Positions 45,447 to 55,700 of a stretch of 64,000 nucleotides of DNA are shown here, piece after piece; position 1 is the stretch's first letter; every line of letters begins with the position of its first letter. Origin of the DNA: Denitromonas ohlonensis (GTDB lineage Bacteria > Pseudomonadota > Gammaproteobacteria > Burkholderiales > Rhodocyclaceae); the NCBI RefSeq assembly GCF_007625205.1, contig NZ_VMNI01000015.1:1-64000 (forward strand), written 5' to 3'. The translations under genes were made by a program, and so were the position numbers. The notes beneath the pieces were generated by a model. It saw only the letters and a program-made list of their open reading frames with translations. It was not told the DNA's origin and made no database searches.

Positions 45447-46388
45447 ATGAACGACGCCCTGCGCATCTTCGCCGGCAACTCCAACGACCCCCTGGCCCGC
45501 GAAATCTGCAGCACCCTGGGCATTCCGCTCAGCCCGCTGGAAATCGCCCGTTTCTCGAATGACAACCTGCATGTACAGGTGATGGCCAATGTGCGCGAGC
45601 GCGATGTGTTTGTGGTGCAGTCTTTCACCGAGCCGGTGAGCGATCACATCATGGAGTTGATGATCACGCTCGATGCCTTGCGCAGCGCGTCGGCGCGTCG
45701 GGTGACGGCGGTGATTCCGTATTACTCCTATGCGCGCTCCGACAAAAAGGACGCGCCGCGCATTTCGATTACCGGCCGGCTGGTGGCCGACATGCTGCGC
45801 ACGGCGGGGGCTGACCGGGTACTGACCATGGATTTGCACGCCGATCAGGTGCACGGCTTTTTCACCATGCCGGTGGATCATCTCACCGCGATCCCGACCA
45901 TCGCCGAGCATTTCCGCCAGAACTACGACATCTCGAACATGGTGGCGGTGGCGACCGACGCGGGCGGCGCGAAGCGCGCGGGGCGGTTCTCGGAGCGGCT
46001 GGGCATTCCGATGGCGATCATCGACAAGCGACGCATCAGCGACACGCAGGTGAAGCAGGGCCAGGTGATCGGCGAGGTGAAGGGGCGCGACGCGGTGATT
46101 TTTGAAGACGAGATATCCACCGGCGGCACGCTGATCACCACCATCGACACCCTGCGCGACGCCGGCGCGCGCACCATCCACGCCGGCGCGGTGCACGGCG
46201 TGCTGTGTGGCCCGGCGATCGAGCGGCTGCGCGAGGCGCCGATCGAGTCCATCGTGGTGACCAACACGGTGCAGATCCCCGAGCACAAGCATCTCGACAA
46301 GCTCACGGTGCTGACCATCGCGCCCTTGCTGGCCGCCGCCATCGAGCGCATTCACAGTGGCGAGAGCGTGGGCGCGCTGTTCGAGTAA
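45447..46388 (+). CDS. prs: Ribose-phosphate pyrophosphokinase, divergent paralog
   Basis: 313 residues. PRPP synthetase elements are VFVVQSFTEPVSDHIMELM, VIPYYSYARSDKK, DRVLTMDLHADQVHGFF and the KRR of the catalytic loop. The PRPP-binding loop reads IFEDEISTGGTL instead of the usual V-DD-x-x-DTAGT, and the flexible loop lacks the standard RPxANV segment. It still looks catalytic, making PRPP from ribose-5-phosphate and ATP. The divergence suggests a second, specialised copy rather than the housekeeping gene. Confidence 0.85.
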   Translation: MNDALRIFAGNSNDPLAREICSTLGIPLSPLEIARFSNDNLHVQVMANVRERDVFVVQSFTEPVSDHIMELMITLDALRSASARRVTAVIPYYSYARSDKKDAPRISITGRLVADMLRTAGADRVLTMDLHADQVHGFFTMPVDHLTAIPTIAEHFRQNYDISNMVAVATDAGGAKRAGRFSERLGIPMAIIDKRRISDTQVKQGQVIGEVKGRDAVIFEDEISTGGTLITTIDTLRDAGARTIHAGAVHGVLCGPAIERLREAPIESIVVTNTVQIPEHKHLDKLTVLTIAPLLAAAIERIHSGESVGALFE

Positions 46389-46454
46389 CGAAGCGCGCTG
46401 GTCGGCGCGGCGGGCAGCGGCTAGACTCGTCGCTTACCTCCCGAGCGCATCGCC

Positions 46455-47369
46455 ATGCCGGTTTCACTCGCCTACCTTGGCGTCATCCTGATCTGGTCCA
46501 CCACGCCGCTGGCCATCCAGTGGAGCACCGAGGGCACGGGCTTTGCCTTTGCGGTGCTCGCGCGCATGGTGATTGGGGTGGTCATCGGCACCATCATTCT
46601 GGTGGCCGGTCGCATCGGCTTTCCGCTGCACAGCAAGGCACGCCAGTCGTATGTGGTGGGCGGCCTCGGCCTGCTCGCCGGCATGGGCTTTACCTACTGG
46701 GCGGCGCGCTATGTGCACTCGGGGCTCATTTCGGTGATGTTCGGCCTGTCGCCGCTGGTGGCCGGGGTGCTGGCGGCGCTGTGGCTGGGCGAGCGCTCGC
46801 TGACCCGGCCGCGCCTGATCGGCGCCGGCCTGGGCCTGACCGGGCTGGCGGTAATCTTTCTGCATGGCGGCACACGCGGCGGGCCGAATGCGCTGGCCGG
46901 CCTGGGCGCGCTGCTGATTGCGGTGGTGTGCTACACCGCCGCCATGGTGTGGCTCAAGCGCATCGATGACGACAGCCCGCCGCTGGCCACCACGGTGGGC
47001 ACGCTCAGCGTGTCGCTGCCGGGCTTTGCGCTGCTGTGGTGGCTGACCGACGGCACGCTGCCCGAGGCCATTCCGCTACGCGCCGGCGCGGCCATTGTGT
47101 ACCTCGGCGTGTTCGGCTCGGTGATCGGCTTTGCGCTGTATTACTACTGCATCCGCCACATGGAAGCCTCGCGCGTGGCGCTGATCACCTTGATGACACC
47201 GGTGCTGGCGCTGCTGCTCGGCCAGGCGCTCAACGGCGAAGAAACCGGCCCGCGCCTGTGGGCCGGCACCGCGCTGATCCTCGCCGGGCTGGCCATCTAC
47301 CAGTGGGAAAGCCTGCGCGGCTGGCAGCGTGGACGTCGCGAGCGCCGGCAATCCGCGCCGGGCGTATAA
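46455..47369 (+). CDS. EamA/DMT-family transporter
   Basis: 304 residues with ten hydrophobic spans and an internal duplication of two five-span EamA units. SVMFGLSPLVAGVLAALWLGERS and the second-half SRVALITLMTPVLALLLGQALNGE are typical. It is an inner-membrane drug/metabolite exporter of unknown substrate. It ends 31 bases before the rhodanese gene. Confidence 0.88.
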   Translation: MPVSLAYLGVILIWSTTPLAIQWSTEGTGFAFAVLARMVIGVVIGTIILVAGRIGFPLHSKARQSYVVGGLGLLAGMGFTYWAARYVHSGLISVMFGLSPLVAGVLAALWLGERSLTRPRLIGAGLGLTGLAVIFLHGGTRGGPNALAGLGALLIAVVCYTAAMVWLKRIDDDSPPLATTVGTLSVSLPGFALLWWLTDGTLPEAIPLRAGAAIVYLGVFGSVIGFALYYYCIRHMEASRVALITLMTPVLALLLGQALNGEETGPRLWAGTALILAGLAIYQWESLRGWQRGRRERRQSAPGV

Positions 47370-47400
47370 TCAGCGTTTCCTGATAGACGGAGTCACTGCC

Positions 47401-47841
47401 ATGCGTGTCTGGCTGATCGCGGCCCTCGCCGGCCTGAGTTTTTCCGCCGTGGCTGACACGGTCAACATCGACGCGGCCACGCTCGAGCGCCTGCGCACCG
47501 AGGGCGTGCCGGTGGTCGACATCCGCACCGCGCCCGAGTGGCAGCAGACCGGCATCGTGCCGGGCAGCCACCTGCTCACCTTTTTCGACAACCGCGGCGA
47601 AGCCGAGCCCGAGGCCTGGCTGGCGCGCCTGCAAGCCATCGCCAAGCCCGGCGAGCCGGTGGTGCTGATCTGCCGTAGCGGCAACCGCACCGCGGTGGTC
47701 AGCCGCTTCCTGACCGAGAACGTCGGCTACGCCAAGGTGTACAACGTCGAAGGCGGTATTCGCGCCTGGACCAAAGAGAAGCGCCCGGTGGTCAAAGCGG
47801 TCGAGGCGGCCTCGACCTGCGAGCGCGCCAGCGCCTGCTGA
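47401..47841 (+). CDS. Periplasmic rhodanese-like protein
   Basis: 146 residues from ATG 47401. A signal peptide (WLIAALAGLSFSAVADT) precedes a single rhodanese domain with the active-site loop LICRSGNRT and catalytic Cys91. Two cysteines sit at the C-terminus (TCERASAC). It would bind sulfane sulfur in the periplasm. An upstream in-frame ATG is in the EamA coding region and is rejected. Confidence 0.87.
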   Translation: MRVWLIAALAGLSFSAVADTVNIDAATLERLRTEGVPVVDIRTAPEWQQTGIVPGSHLLTFFDNRGEAEPEAWLARLQAIAKPGEPVVLICRSGNRTAVVSRFLTENVGYAKVYNVEGGIRAWTKEKRPVVKAVEAASTCERASAC

Positions 47842-47916
47842 GTCGTCCGGTGTAAGCCTGGGGCCCCGCCGACGGTCTGATCTGCATACCCAGCTGATCA
47901 TTCCCGGAGGGGCCAC

Positions 47917-48552
47917 ATGGCAAACGCAGAGAGCACCACACCCAAGGCCGTCAACATCGTGGTCTACCGCTGGGCCGGCGCCTGGGGGCCGTTCAAAGTC
48001 ACCATTCCCTGCGGCGAATGCGCGCTGACCCGCGACGTGATCGTCGACACCCTGGTGCATGAGCTGGACGGCATCGCGGTCGATCTGGCGGTGCGCGACT
48101 GGCTCACCGAATGGTGGCAACCGCTGCTCAAGGGCGGCTGGCATGCGCCCATCGTGATGGTCGAGGGCAAGGTGGTGAGCCAGGGCCAGGCGCTCAACCG
48201 CGGGCTGCTCACCCAGGCAGTGATCGACGCCGCTGCCGCGCGCACGGCCGTGAGCGGCAACCACATCTTCGGCAAGGCCAGCTGCCCGCACTGCCAGCGC
48301 GCCAAGCAGTATCTGGACGAAGCGGGCATCGCCTACACCTACCACGACGTGGTGCGCGACCCGCGCGCGCTGTACGAAATGCTGGCACGGGTGAAGCCCA
48401 TCATCGGGCCAAAAACGCCGGTCACCGTGCCGCAGATCTGGCTCGACGGCAGCTACATCGGCGGCGCGGATCAACTGTCGGAACAGCTGCATCGGGTGGT
48501 CGAGCCCAACCCGGAGCGCGGGCGTAACTCAATGTCGCCCGCCACCTCCTGA
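47917..48552 (+). CDS. Glutaredoxin protein with an additional N-terminal CxxC domain
   Basis: 211 residues, about twice the size of a glutaredoxin. The C-terminal half (about 113-198) is a glutaredoxin with active site C123-P-H-C126 and the cis-Pro segment TVPQIWLDG followed by IGGAD. The N-terminal half (about 11-105) starts VVYRWAGAWGPF and carries C32-G-E-C35, looking like a second thioredoxin-fold unit. This is unusual and implies a two-site disulfide relay. No signal peptide, so cytoplasmic. GGAGG ribosome site. Confidence 0.8.
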   Translation: MANAESTTPKAVNIVVYRWAGAWGPFKVTIPCGECALTRDVIVDTLVHELDGIAVDLAVRDWLTEWWQPLLKGGWHAPIVMVEGKVVSQGQALNRGLLTQAVIDAAAARTAVSGNHIFGKASCPHCQRAKQYLDEAGIAYTYHDVVRDPRALYEMLARVKPIIGPKTPVTVPQIWLDGSYIGGADQLSEQLHRVVEPNPERGRNSMSPATS

Positions 48553-48586
48553 GGCGGCGCAGCTCAGCACGCCGTCATCGACTGAC

Positions 48587-48592
48587 TATACT
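48587..48592 (+). promoter_or_regulatory. Candidate -10 element of the TIR-CHAT gene
   Basis: TATACT lies 28 bases before the TTG start. No convincing -35 hexamer is found 17 bases upstream, so the promoter may be weak or activated. Confidence 0.35.
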
Positions 48593-48620
48593 CAAGTGAG
48601 CCCGGCCACCTGAGCGTCCA

Positions 48621-51440
48621 TTGAACATCTTCCTGTCTTACGCCTCGGACTACCGCGAGATTGCCGACGACATGTGCTGCCGGCTGCAGGCGGCCGGGCA
48701 CGAGGTGTTCTTCGACCGCGAAGACCTGCCCGCCGGCGCGAGCTTTGACGACCGCATCCGCGAGGCCATCGACGCCTGCGAGCTGTTCATCTTTCTGGTC
48801 TCGCCGGCCGCCGTGGCCGACGGCCACTACACCCGCACCGAGCTGAAAATCGTCAGCCGCAAATGGCCGACGCCGGGCTGGCATGTGCTGCCGGTGGTGG
48901 TCGCCCCGACCCCACTCGACACCATCCCGGCCTATCTGCGCGCGCTCACCCTGATGCAGGCGGAGGGCAACCTCACCGCAGAAGTGGTGCTCGAAGTGCA
49001 GGAGCGCGTGCGCCGCCACACCGCGCCCGACGACACTCCGGCCGCCCCGCCCAAGGCCGACCCCGGCGGCGTGCGCTACCAGTCGGTGCAACTGCGCTTC
49101 AGCCTCGATGGCGCGGGCAGCTACACCCTGGCCGTACCGGCCTCCCCCGCCGGCGAGCAACCGGCCACCCACCTGCCGCTCGACACCGCCGCGCTGGAAC
49201 ACGGCCTGTGGCAGGCCGCCCAGCCCATCGCCGGATCGACCCGCCGCGCGGTCAGCGACGCCACGGTCGACGCCTTGCTGCCGGCCGGCGCCAACGCCCG
49301 CCAGATCGGCCAGCAGCTCTACGCCGCGCTGTTTGACTCCCCGCTGCGCACCTGCCTCGAAGAGAACCTGCGCAGCGTCGACCCGCAACGCGGCAACGGC
49401 CTGCGCTTTGTCATCAACACCACCGACGCGCCCGAGCTGGCCCGCCTGCCGTGGGAGTTTCTCTACAGCCCGGCCAAGGACGATTTTCTGTTCTCGGACC
49501 GCATGCTGCCGGTGGTGCGCTGGCTCGATGTCGACGCCGCCACACCCACGCTCACCGTCGAACCGCCACTGCGCCTGCTGATCGCCATCGCCGCGCCAAG
49601 CGACCGGCCCGGTCTGGAGGTCGGCGAGGAGATCGCCCACCTCGACACCGCGCTGGCCGAGCTCACCGAACGCGGCGTGATGCAAACCGTGCGGCTCGAC
49701 CACGCCACGCTCGAGCGGCTCGACAACGCCTTGCTCGAACACCGCCCGCACGTGTTGCACTTCATCGGCCATGGCGATTTTGTGGATGACGAGGGCGTGC
49801 TGGTGCTCGAATCGGACACCGCCCCCGGCACCGCCGACACCATCGCCGGCCGCCAGCTCGCGGTGCTGCTGCGCAACCACCTCACCTCGCTGCGGCTGGT
49901 CTTCCTCAACAGCTGCATGGGCGCCACCGCCTCGGCCCGCGACCCCTTTGGCGGCATGGCGCAGAGCCTGATCCGGCGCGGCATCCCGGCTGTCATCGCG
50001 ATGCAGTTTCCGGTGCCCGACGGCGCCGCCGTGGCGATGGCGCGCCACTTCTACCGCTACCTCGCCGCCGGCCAGCCGGTCGACGCCGCGCTCACCTCCA
50101 CCCGCGCCTTTCTGTACGCGCGCGGCTACGCGGTCGAATGGGGTGCACCGGCGCTGCACATGCGCACGCCGGACGGCCGCCTGTTCGACCTCGCCCCGGC
50201 CCCGCCCGGACGCGCCGCCGACCCCATGGTCGCCAGCCAGACACCGCCGGCGGCCACGCCACCGCCGGTCCCGCCCATCGCCGCCGCACCGGCGGCATCG
50301 GGCAGCAGCGGTGCGCGCATCGGCATGGTGATCGGTGTCGTGCTGCTGCTCGGTGGCGGCGCGTGGCTGGCGCTGCAATCGGGTGAGGACAGCGCGCCGA
50401 CGCCGGTCAACATGGCGCCTGCCCCAGCCCCCGTGCCCGCCCCCACTGACCCGATCGTGGTCCTTCCGCCCGACCCACCGCCGCAACCCGAACCAATACC
50501 TGAGCCCGCGCCGGTGGGGGTTGCCCCGACACCGCCCAGCCCCCCTGCGACCGTCGATCCCGCCATCATCCCTCCGCCGCCGCCTGCGCCCGTCGGCCCC
50601 ACGGCCCTTCCCTCGCCCGCCCCGACCGGTACCGCCGCCCTCGCGCTCAAGCATTTGCGCGCCGGCGATGCCATGGGTGGCACGGCCTTGCTCTCGCAGG
50701 CGCTCGACCAGGACCCCGCGGCGCTGTCGCTCGACCGCCTCGGCCGGCAAGCACATGCCGAGCTGGCCGACGCCCTGGCGCGCACCGCCGAACAGGGGTT
50801 TGCGACGGGCGATGTCGATGGCGCGCAAATGGCCTTGTCGGCACTCGACGCCATGGCCCCCTTCGACCCGGCCCTTGAAGCGGCGCTGATGCAACGGCTG
50901 GCACCCTGGCTGGCCATGGCGGCACCCGCCGCCGGCATCGAACCGGCCGCCGGCCCCTCGGACGAGGGCGGCCCCATGCGCTACACCGTGCGCCGTGGCG
51001 ACACGCTGTGGCGTATCGCCCGCCGCCTCACCGGCGACGGCCGCAACTGGCGCGAGATGGTCGCCTACAACAATCGACTGGCCGAGCTCGGGATGGGCGG
51101 CCAGGTGATTGCCGATCCGCATCGCATCGAGCCCGGACAAGTGATCTCGGTGCCCGACATTCTCGAACTGCGCGCCGGCGGAACCGCCTACCGCATCACC
51201 GGTGACAATCCGCTCCAGCACCTGCCGCCGCATCTGAACAACCTCGCCGTCGGCCGGGGGCGCGCCATGGAGTACCACGTGTCGCCGGGCGAATCACTCT
51301 CGCGCATCGCCGCCCGCATCTATGGCGATCCGGCCCTGTGGCGCGACATCCAGCGCGACAACGCCACGCTGATCCGCGATCCCGATCGCATCTATCCGGG
51401 GCAGATACTTGTGCTCCCGCCGCGGCCTGCGGCACGATAA
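48621..51440 (+). CDS. TIR-CHAT-transmembrane-LysM protein
   Basis: 939 residues from TTG 48621, the only start that keeps the TIR domain whole. Residues 1-130 are a TIR domain (NIFLSYASDYREIADDM, FFDREDLPAG); Ser61 and Glu74 fit the NADase SxxxxxSxxxxxE region. Residues about 150-515 form a CHAT caspase-like protease with His384 (HFIGHGD) and Cys432 (FLNSCMG). One membrane span (about 566-585) is followed by a Pro-rich linker to about 665 and a helical stretch. LysM units follow at about 787-845 (YTVRRGDTLWRIARRL) and 884-933 (YHVSPGESLSRIAARIYG). TIR and CHAT should face the cytoplasm and LysM the periplasmic peptidoglycan. Activity and partner are unknown. Confidence 0.9.
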   Translation: MNIFLSYASDYREIADDMCCRLQAAGHEVFFDREDLPAGASFDDRIREAIDACELFIFLVSPAAVADGHYTRTELKIVSRKWPTPGWHVLPVVVAPTPLDTIPAYLRALTLMQAEGNLTAEVVLEVQERVRRHTAPDDTPAAPPKADPGGVRYQSVQLRFSLDGAGSYTLAVPASPAGEQPATHLPLDTAALEHGLWQAAQPIAGSTRRAVSDATVDALLPAGANARQIGQQLYAALFDSPLRTCLEENLRSVDPQRGNGLRFVINTTDAPELARLPWEFLYSPAKDDFLFSDRMLPVVRWLDVDAATPTLTVEPPLRLLIAIAAPSDRPGLEVGEEIAHLDTALAELTERGVMQTVRLDHATLERLDNALLEHRPHVLHFIGHGDFVDDEGVLVLESDTAPGTADTIAGRQLAVLLRNHLTSLRLVFLNSCMGATASARDPFGGMAQSLIRRGIPAVIAMQFPVPDGAAVAMARHFYRYLAAGQPVDAALTSTRAFLYARGYAVEWGAPALHMRTPDGRLFDLAPAPPGRAADPMVASQTPPAATPPPVPPIAAAPAASGSSGARIGMVIGVVLLLGGGAWLALQSGEDSAPTPVNMAPAPAPVPAPTDPIVVLPPDPPPQPEPIPEPAPVGVAPTPPSPPATVDPAIIPPPPPAPVGPTALPSPAPTGTAALALKHLRAGDAMGGTALLSQALDQDPAALSLDRLGRQAHAELADALARTAEQGFATGDVDGAQMALSALDAMAPFDPALEAALMQRLAPWLAMAAPAAGIEPAAGPSDEGGPMRYTVRRGDTLWRIARRLTGDGRNWREMVAYNNRLAELGMGGQVIADPHRIEPGQVISVPDILELRAGGTAYRITGDNPLQHLPPHLNNLAVGRGRAMEYHVSPGESLSRIAARIYGDPALWRDIQRDNATLIRDPDRIYPGQILVLPPRPAAR

Positions 51441-51529
51441 GCCCAAGAGTCGCCACAGGCTCAAGTTGGCTGGATTTTGGCCGTTGCCATGACATTGCAC
51501 TTTTCCGCTCACCCTGGACCGCGCCCCCC

Positions 51530-52675
51530 ATGGAAGCCACTGACGACACGCCGCCCGACGCCGGCCCCATGCTCGATCCGGTCAAGATTGCCGCTCCGTG
51601 GATGGACGAGCGCTCCCACGCGATGCTGCGCGAGTTCTTCCGGGTCGGCGTCAAATCGCGCTGTGTGCTGGTCGAGCCCGAGCGCGCACAGGCCATCCTG
51701 ATCGACCTCGATCGGGGCGACGCCACCCGCCGGCTGCAGGACGCGCACCAGCGCTGGCCGAATGTACCGATCATCGAGCTGAGTGTGAATCACACCAACG
51801 AGGCGCTCTTCGTGCGCAAACCGATCCGCGCCAAAGGCATGGCCCGCGCGCTGCTCAGCGTGCGGCGACGCCTGCGCCTGAGCGACGACCCGGTGGCCGA
51901 GTCGGTCTTTGCCCCCAAGTCAGCGGCCGACACCGCCGCCGAGCCGGCCGCCGATGTTGGCGACGACAGCGCGAGTTTGCTGATGGGCACCGCCCAGGAT
52001 GTCGACGCCACCGACCCCGAGACCTGGACACGTGCCTGGTACGCCCCGGAAGACTTCCTGCAAGGTCATCTGCAATCGGCCGCCGCGCAAGCCGACGCGA
52101 CTGGCCGCGCGGTGTCGATGAGCGGCGTGTGGGGCAGCTGGATCATCCCGCCCGGCAACGGGGCGGTGCACGTCAACATGGCCGACCGCCCGCTGCGCTC
52201 GCTGTGCGTGGTCAGCATGGCGGCCAAAGAAGTGCGCCTCGCGCCGGTCGCGGCCGACATCGACATCACCTGCGCGCCGGATTTCATCTGTCGCGACGCC
52301 TTGCTGTGGAAAGTGGCGCTGTGGACCGCCCGCGGCCGCGTGCCGCGCGGTACGCCGCTCGACCAGCCGGTGTATCTCAAGCATTGGCCCGATCTCAACG
52401 CGCTCACCCCGCTGCCGCAGGCGCTGCGCATGGCCGCGTTGTGGCTCAACCACCCGCTGCCGCTGCTGGATCTGGCCGAGCGGCTGGCGCTGCCACAGCG
52501 CAACGTGTTCAGTTTTTACTCGGCCTGCGCGGCGCTCGGCCTCGCCGGCCCGGCCCGCCGTGCCGCCGACACGCTTGTCGACGCACCCGAACTCACATCG
52601 TCCGCCATGCACAGCCTGATCGCCCGGCTGACCGGGCGACTCGGCCTTGGGCCGGTGGCGGAGTCCGCCACCTAG
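51530..52675 (+). CDS. Unrecognised protein with receiver-like N-terminal region
   Basis: 381 residues from ATG 51530, 89 bases after the TIR-CHAT gene on the same strand. Residues about 25-120 look like a receiver-type fold (SRCVLVEPERAQAILIDLD, then NVPIIELSV, and LFVRKPIRAKGM like the KP end of receivers). The acidic phosphosite is missing. The middle contains a beta-rich stretch with Trp-rich WGSWIIPPGNG. The C-terminal part (about 300-345) is helical, LDLAERLALPQRNVFSFYSACAALGL, possibly a winged helix. I do not recognise a family. It could be a regulator of the adjacent genes, but that is a guess from position. Confidence 0.7.
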   Translation: MEATDDTPPDAGPMLDPVKIAAPWMDERSHAMLREFFRVGVKSRCVLVEPERAQAILIDLDRGDATRRLQDAHQRWPNVPIIELSVNHTNEALFVRKPIRAKGMARALLSVRRRLRLSDDPVAESVFAPKSAADTAAEPAADVGDDSASLLMGTAQDVDATDPETWTRAWYAPEDFLQGHLQSAAAQADATGRAVSMSGVWGSWIIPPGNGAVHVNMADRPLRSLCVVSMAAKEVRLAPVAADIDITCAPDFICRDALLWKVALWTARGRVPRGTPLDQPVYLKHWPDLNALTPLPQALRMAALWLNHPLPLLDLAERLALPQRNVFSFYSACAALGLAGPARRAADTLVDAPELTSSAMHSLIARLTGRLGLGPVAESAT

Positions 52676-52714
52676 GAGCTTGTCGGACTTGAGCGATCGG
52701 TGCGACGCCGCCGG

Positions 52715-55700
52715 TCAGATCGCGGGCTCGCCGCCGCGCACGCCGTTGATGATGAAAGCCCGCGCGGCGGCTTCGGGCAGCGGGCGGCTGAAGTAGTAGC
52801 CCTGCATCACATCGCACGCAAGCCCGTCCAGATAACGCGCCTGCTCGACGGTTTCGACCCCCTCTGCGACCACGCTCAGGCCCAGCGTATGCGCCAGACG
52901 AATGGTGGCCGCGCAGATGGCCGCGTCGTTCGGGTCGGTCTCGATGTCGGTCACAAAGGTGCGGTCGAGCTTGAGACAGTCGATGGGCAGCAGCTTGAGG
53001 TAGGCGAGCGAGGAGTAGCCGGTGCCAAAATCGTCGATCGACAGGCCGATGCCGATCGCCTTCAGCTCGCGCAGGATCTCCACCGTGCGCGCCGGATCTT
53101 CCATCGCCACGCTCTCGGTGATCTCCATCTCCAGCCGCTCGGGCGGGATGCCGCTGCGCGCCAGCGCGCCTTGCACCTGCGCCGGCAAGGCCGGGTTGCG
53201 CAACTGCCGGGCCGACAGGTTGACCGACATGCTCAGATTGCGCAGCCCCTCGGCGCGCCAGCGCTGCAGCGTCTGGCAGGCGGTGTTCAGCGCCCATTCG
53301 CCGATCGCGCCGATCAGGCCGGTTTCTTCGGCCAGCGGAATGAAGCGCGCCGGAGCCACCAATGAACCATCACGCTGCTGCCAGCGGATCAGGGCTTCAA
53401 AACCGAGCAAGCGCCGGCTGGCCGTTCCGATCTTGGGCTGGTAGTGGAGCACGAACTCGCCGTTCGTGAGCGCGCGACGCAAGTCGGCCTCCATGCGCAG
53501 ACGCTCATCGGCCGCCACGGTCATGGCGGCATCGAAAAACCGGTAGCCATTGCGGCCCGCGTTTTTGGCGGAGTACATGGCGACATCGGCGTGCTTCATG
53601 AGGGTGGTGCGGTCTTCACCATCGTCCGGAAAGACGGCAATGCCGACCGAAGCGGACGGGATGATCTGCTGCGCGCCGAGCATCACCGGCTCGGCCAGCG
53701 ACTCGAACAGTTCGGTGACCACGCGCACCGCCGCCGACACCGCCTGAATATTGGTGATCGCCAGCACGAACTCATCGCCGCCGGGCCGCGCCACGATGTC
53801 GCTCTCACGCGCGGTCTCGCGCAGCCGGCGAGCGATGGCGATCAGGAACTCATCCCCGACCGCATGCCCGAGCGAATCGTTGATGGACTTGAAGTTGTCC
53901 ATGTCGATGAACATCAGCGCCAGTTTCTTGCCGTTTCGCCGCGCATCGGCGATCGACTGGTCGAGCCGGGATTCAAGCGTGTAGCGGTTGTCCAGCCCGG
54001 TGAGCGCGTCCTGGTGAGCCAGCCGCTCCACCGCCTCGATGGCCCGCTTGTGCTCGGTCACGTCGGTGTAGATGGTGACAAAGCCCTCGCCTGGCAGCGG
54101 CAGACCGCGAATCTCGAGCACCGTGCCATTGGGGCGGTTCCGCTCGAACAGGTGCGGTTCGCGCCAGGCCGCACGCTCCATCAGGGCCTGCACCTTTTCT
54201 TCGACATCGCAGGGGCCGTACTCACCGCGCCGGGCATTGAAGCGGAAGAGGGATTCGAGCGTCACCGGCGTTTGTGTGAACAACCAGTCGGGGAAATCGA
54301 GCAGTTGTTTGAATTTCTCGTTGGCCGCGAGCAGCTTGAATTCACCGTCGAACAGCGACACGCCGCCGGGAATATTGTCGATCAGGGTGCGGAAAATCTC
54401 GTTGCGGGTGCGCAACTCCTGTTCGACCTGCATGTGATCGGTGATGTCGGTATAGGTGGTGATGAAGCCGACCACCGCACCGTCGATGGTCATGGGCTGA
54501 CCTTCCACCAGATGCGTCCGCCCGTTGGGCCGGCTGCGGGTAAAACGATGGTGCTCGAAGCGCAGAGCCTGCTCACGGCGCTGGCGCACATAGTGCTCCG
54601 GGTCCTCCGGGCCGTACTCGCCGCGTTCGGCCGGCACCCGGATCAGGTCTTCAAAGCTCACTTCCGGATAGACCGCACCGTCCGGAAGGTCGAGGACGTC
54701 GACAAATTTGCTGTTCCAATGCTTGAGGTGCAGTTCCTCGTCGAACACCGAAATGCCCTGCGGCAGCTGATCGAGAATCGCCTGCAGGTAGGCACTGCGC
54801 CGTTGAAGGGCGTTTTCCATGCGGCGGCGCTCGGTCACATCGGAATAGACGCTGACAAAGCCCCCGCCCGGCAGCGGCGCGCCCCGCACCAGCAAGACCT
54901 GTCCGTTGGCCCGGGTGCGCTCCATGACGTGGCGCGTCGGGTGGCGCGCCAGGGCCACCATCTCGGCGACCTTGGCCTCGACGTCCACCTCGCCATATTC
55001 ACCGTGTTCGGCGTTGTAGCGGATCACCTCGGAGAAATGCGGCTGCGTCTCGGCCAGCGCCTTGGGAAAGTCGACCAGCTTCAGCACTTCGTCGTTGTGC
55101 AGCACCATGTTCAGATTGGCATCGAAAACGGTGACCCCGCTGGGGATGTTGTCGAGCAGCGTCTGCAACACGTCATGCTTGGCCTGCAGCACCTCTTCGG
55201 CGCGCTTGCGATCCGACATGTCGGTGTAGCTGGCCACAAAGCCCGAGACCTTGCCCTCGCGCACCATGGGCGTGCCTTCGACCAGATGGGTTCGCCCATT
55301 GGGGCGGGTCCGCTCGAAGCGGTGGGGCTGAAACTGGAGCGCCAGCGCCTTGCGCGCCTTGACCAGCTCCACCGGGTCGCCGGGTCCGTATTCGCCCCTC
55401 AGCGCCGGGAACATGATCAGCTCTTCAAACGGCACGCCTTCGTACACCGCCGACTCGGGCAGTTCGAGCACCTCCAGCAAGATGCGGTTCCAGCGACGCA
55501 GCCGGAGCTGGTCATCAAACACCGAAATGCCTTGCGGCAGGTGCTCGAGAATGGTCTGCAAGTCAAAGCTCTCACGCGCCAGCGCAGCCTCGGCCTTGTG
55601 GCGCTCGGTGACGTCGGTATAGATGGTGACGAAGCCGCCGTCGGGCAAGGGCGCGCCATGCACGGCCAGCACCTTGCCATTGGGCCGTGTTCGCTCGTAG

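Noticed and set aside
48564-51278. 904-codon open frame on the minus strand opposite the TIR-CHAT gene
   Set aside because: Low-complexity Gly/Arg/His composition and no recognisable domain; the plus strand encodes clear TIR, CHAT and LysM motifs.
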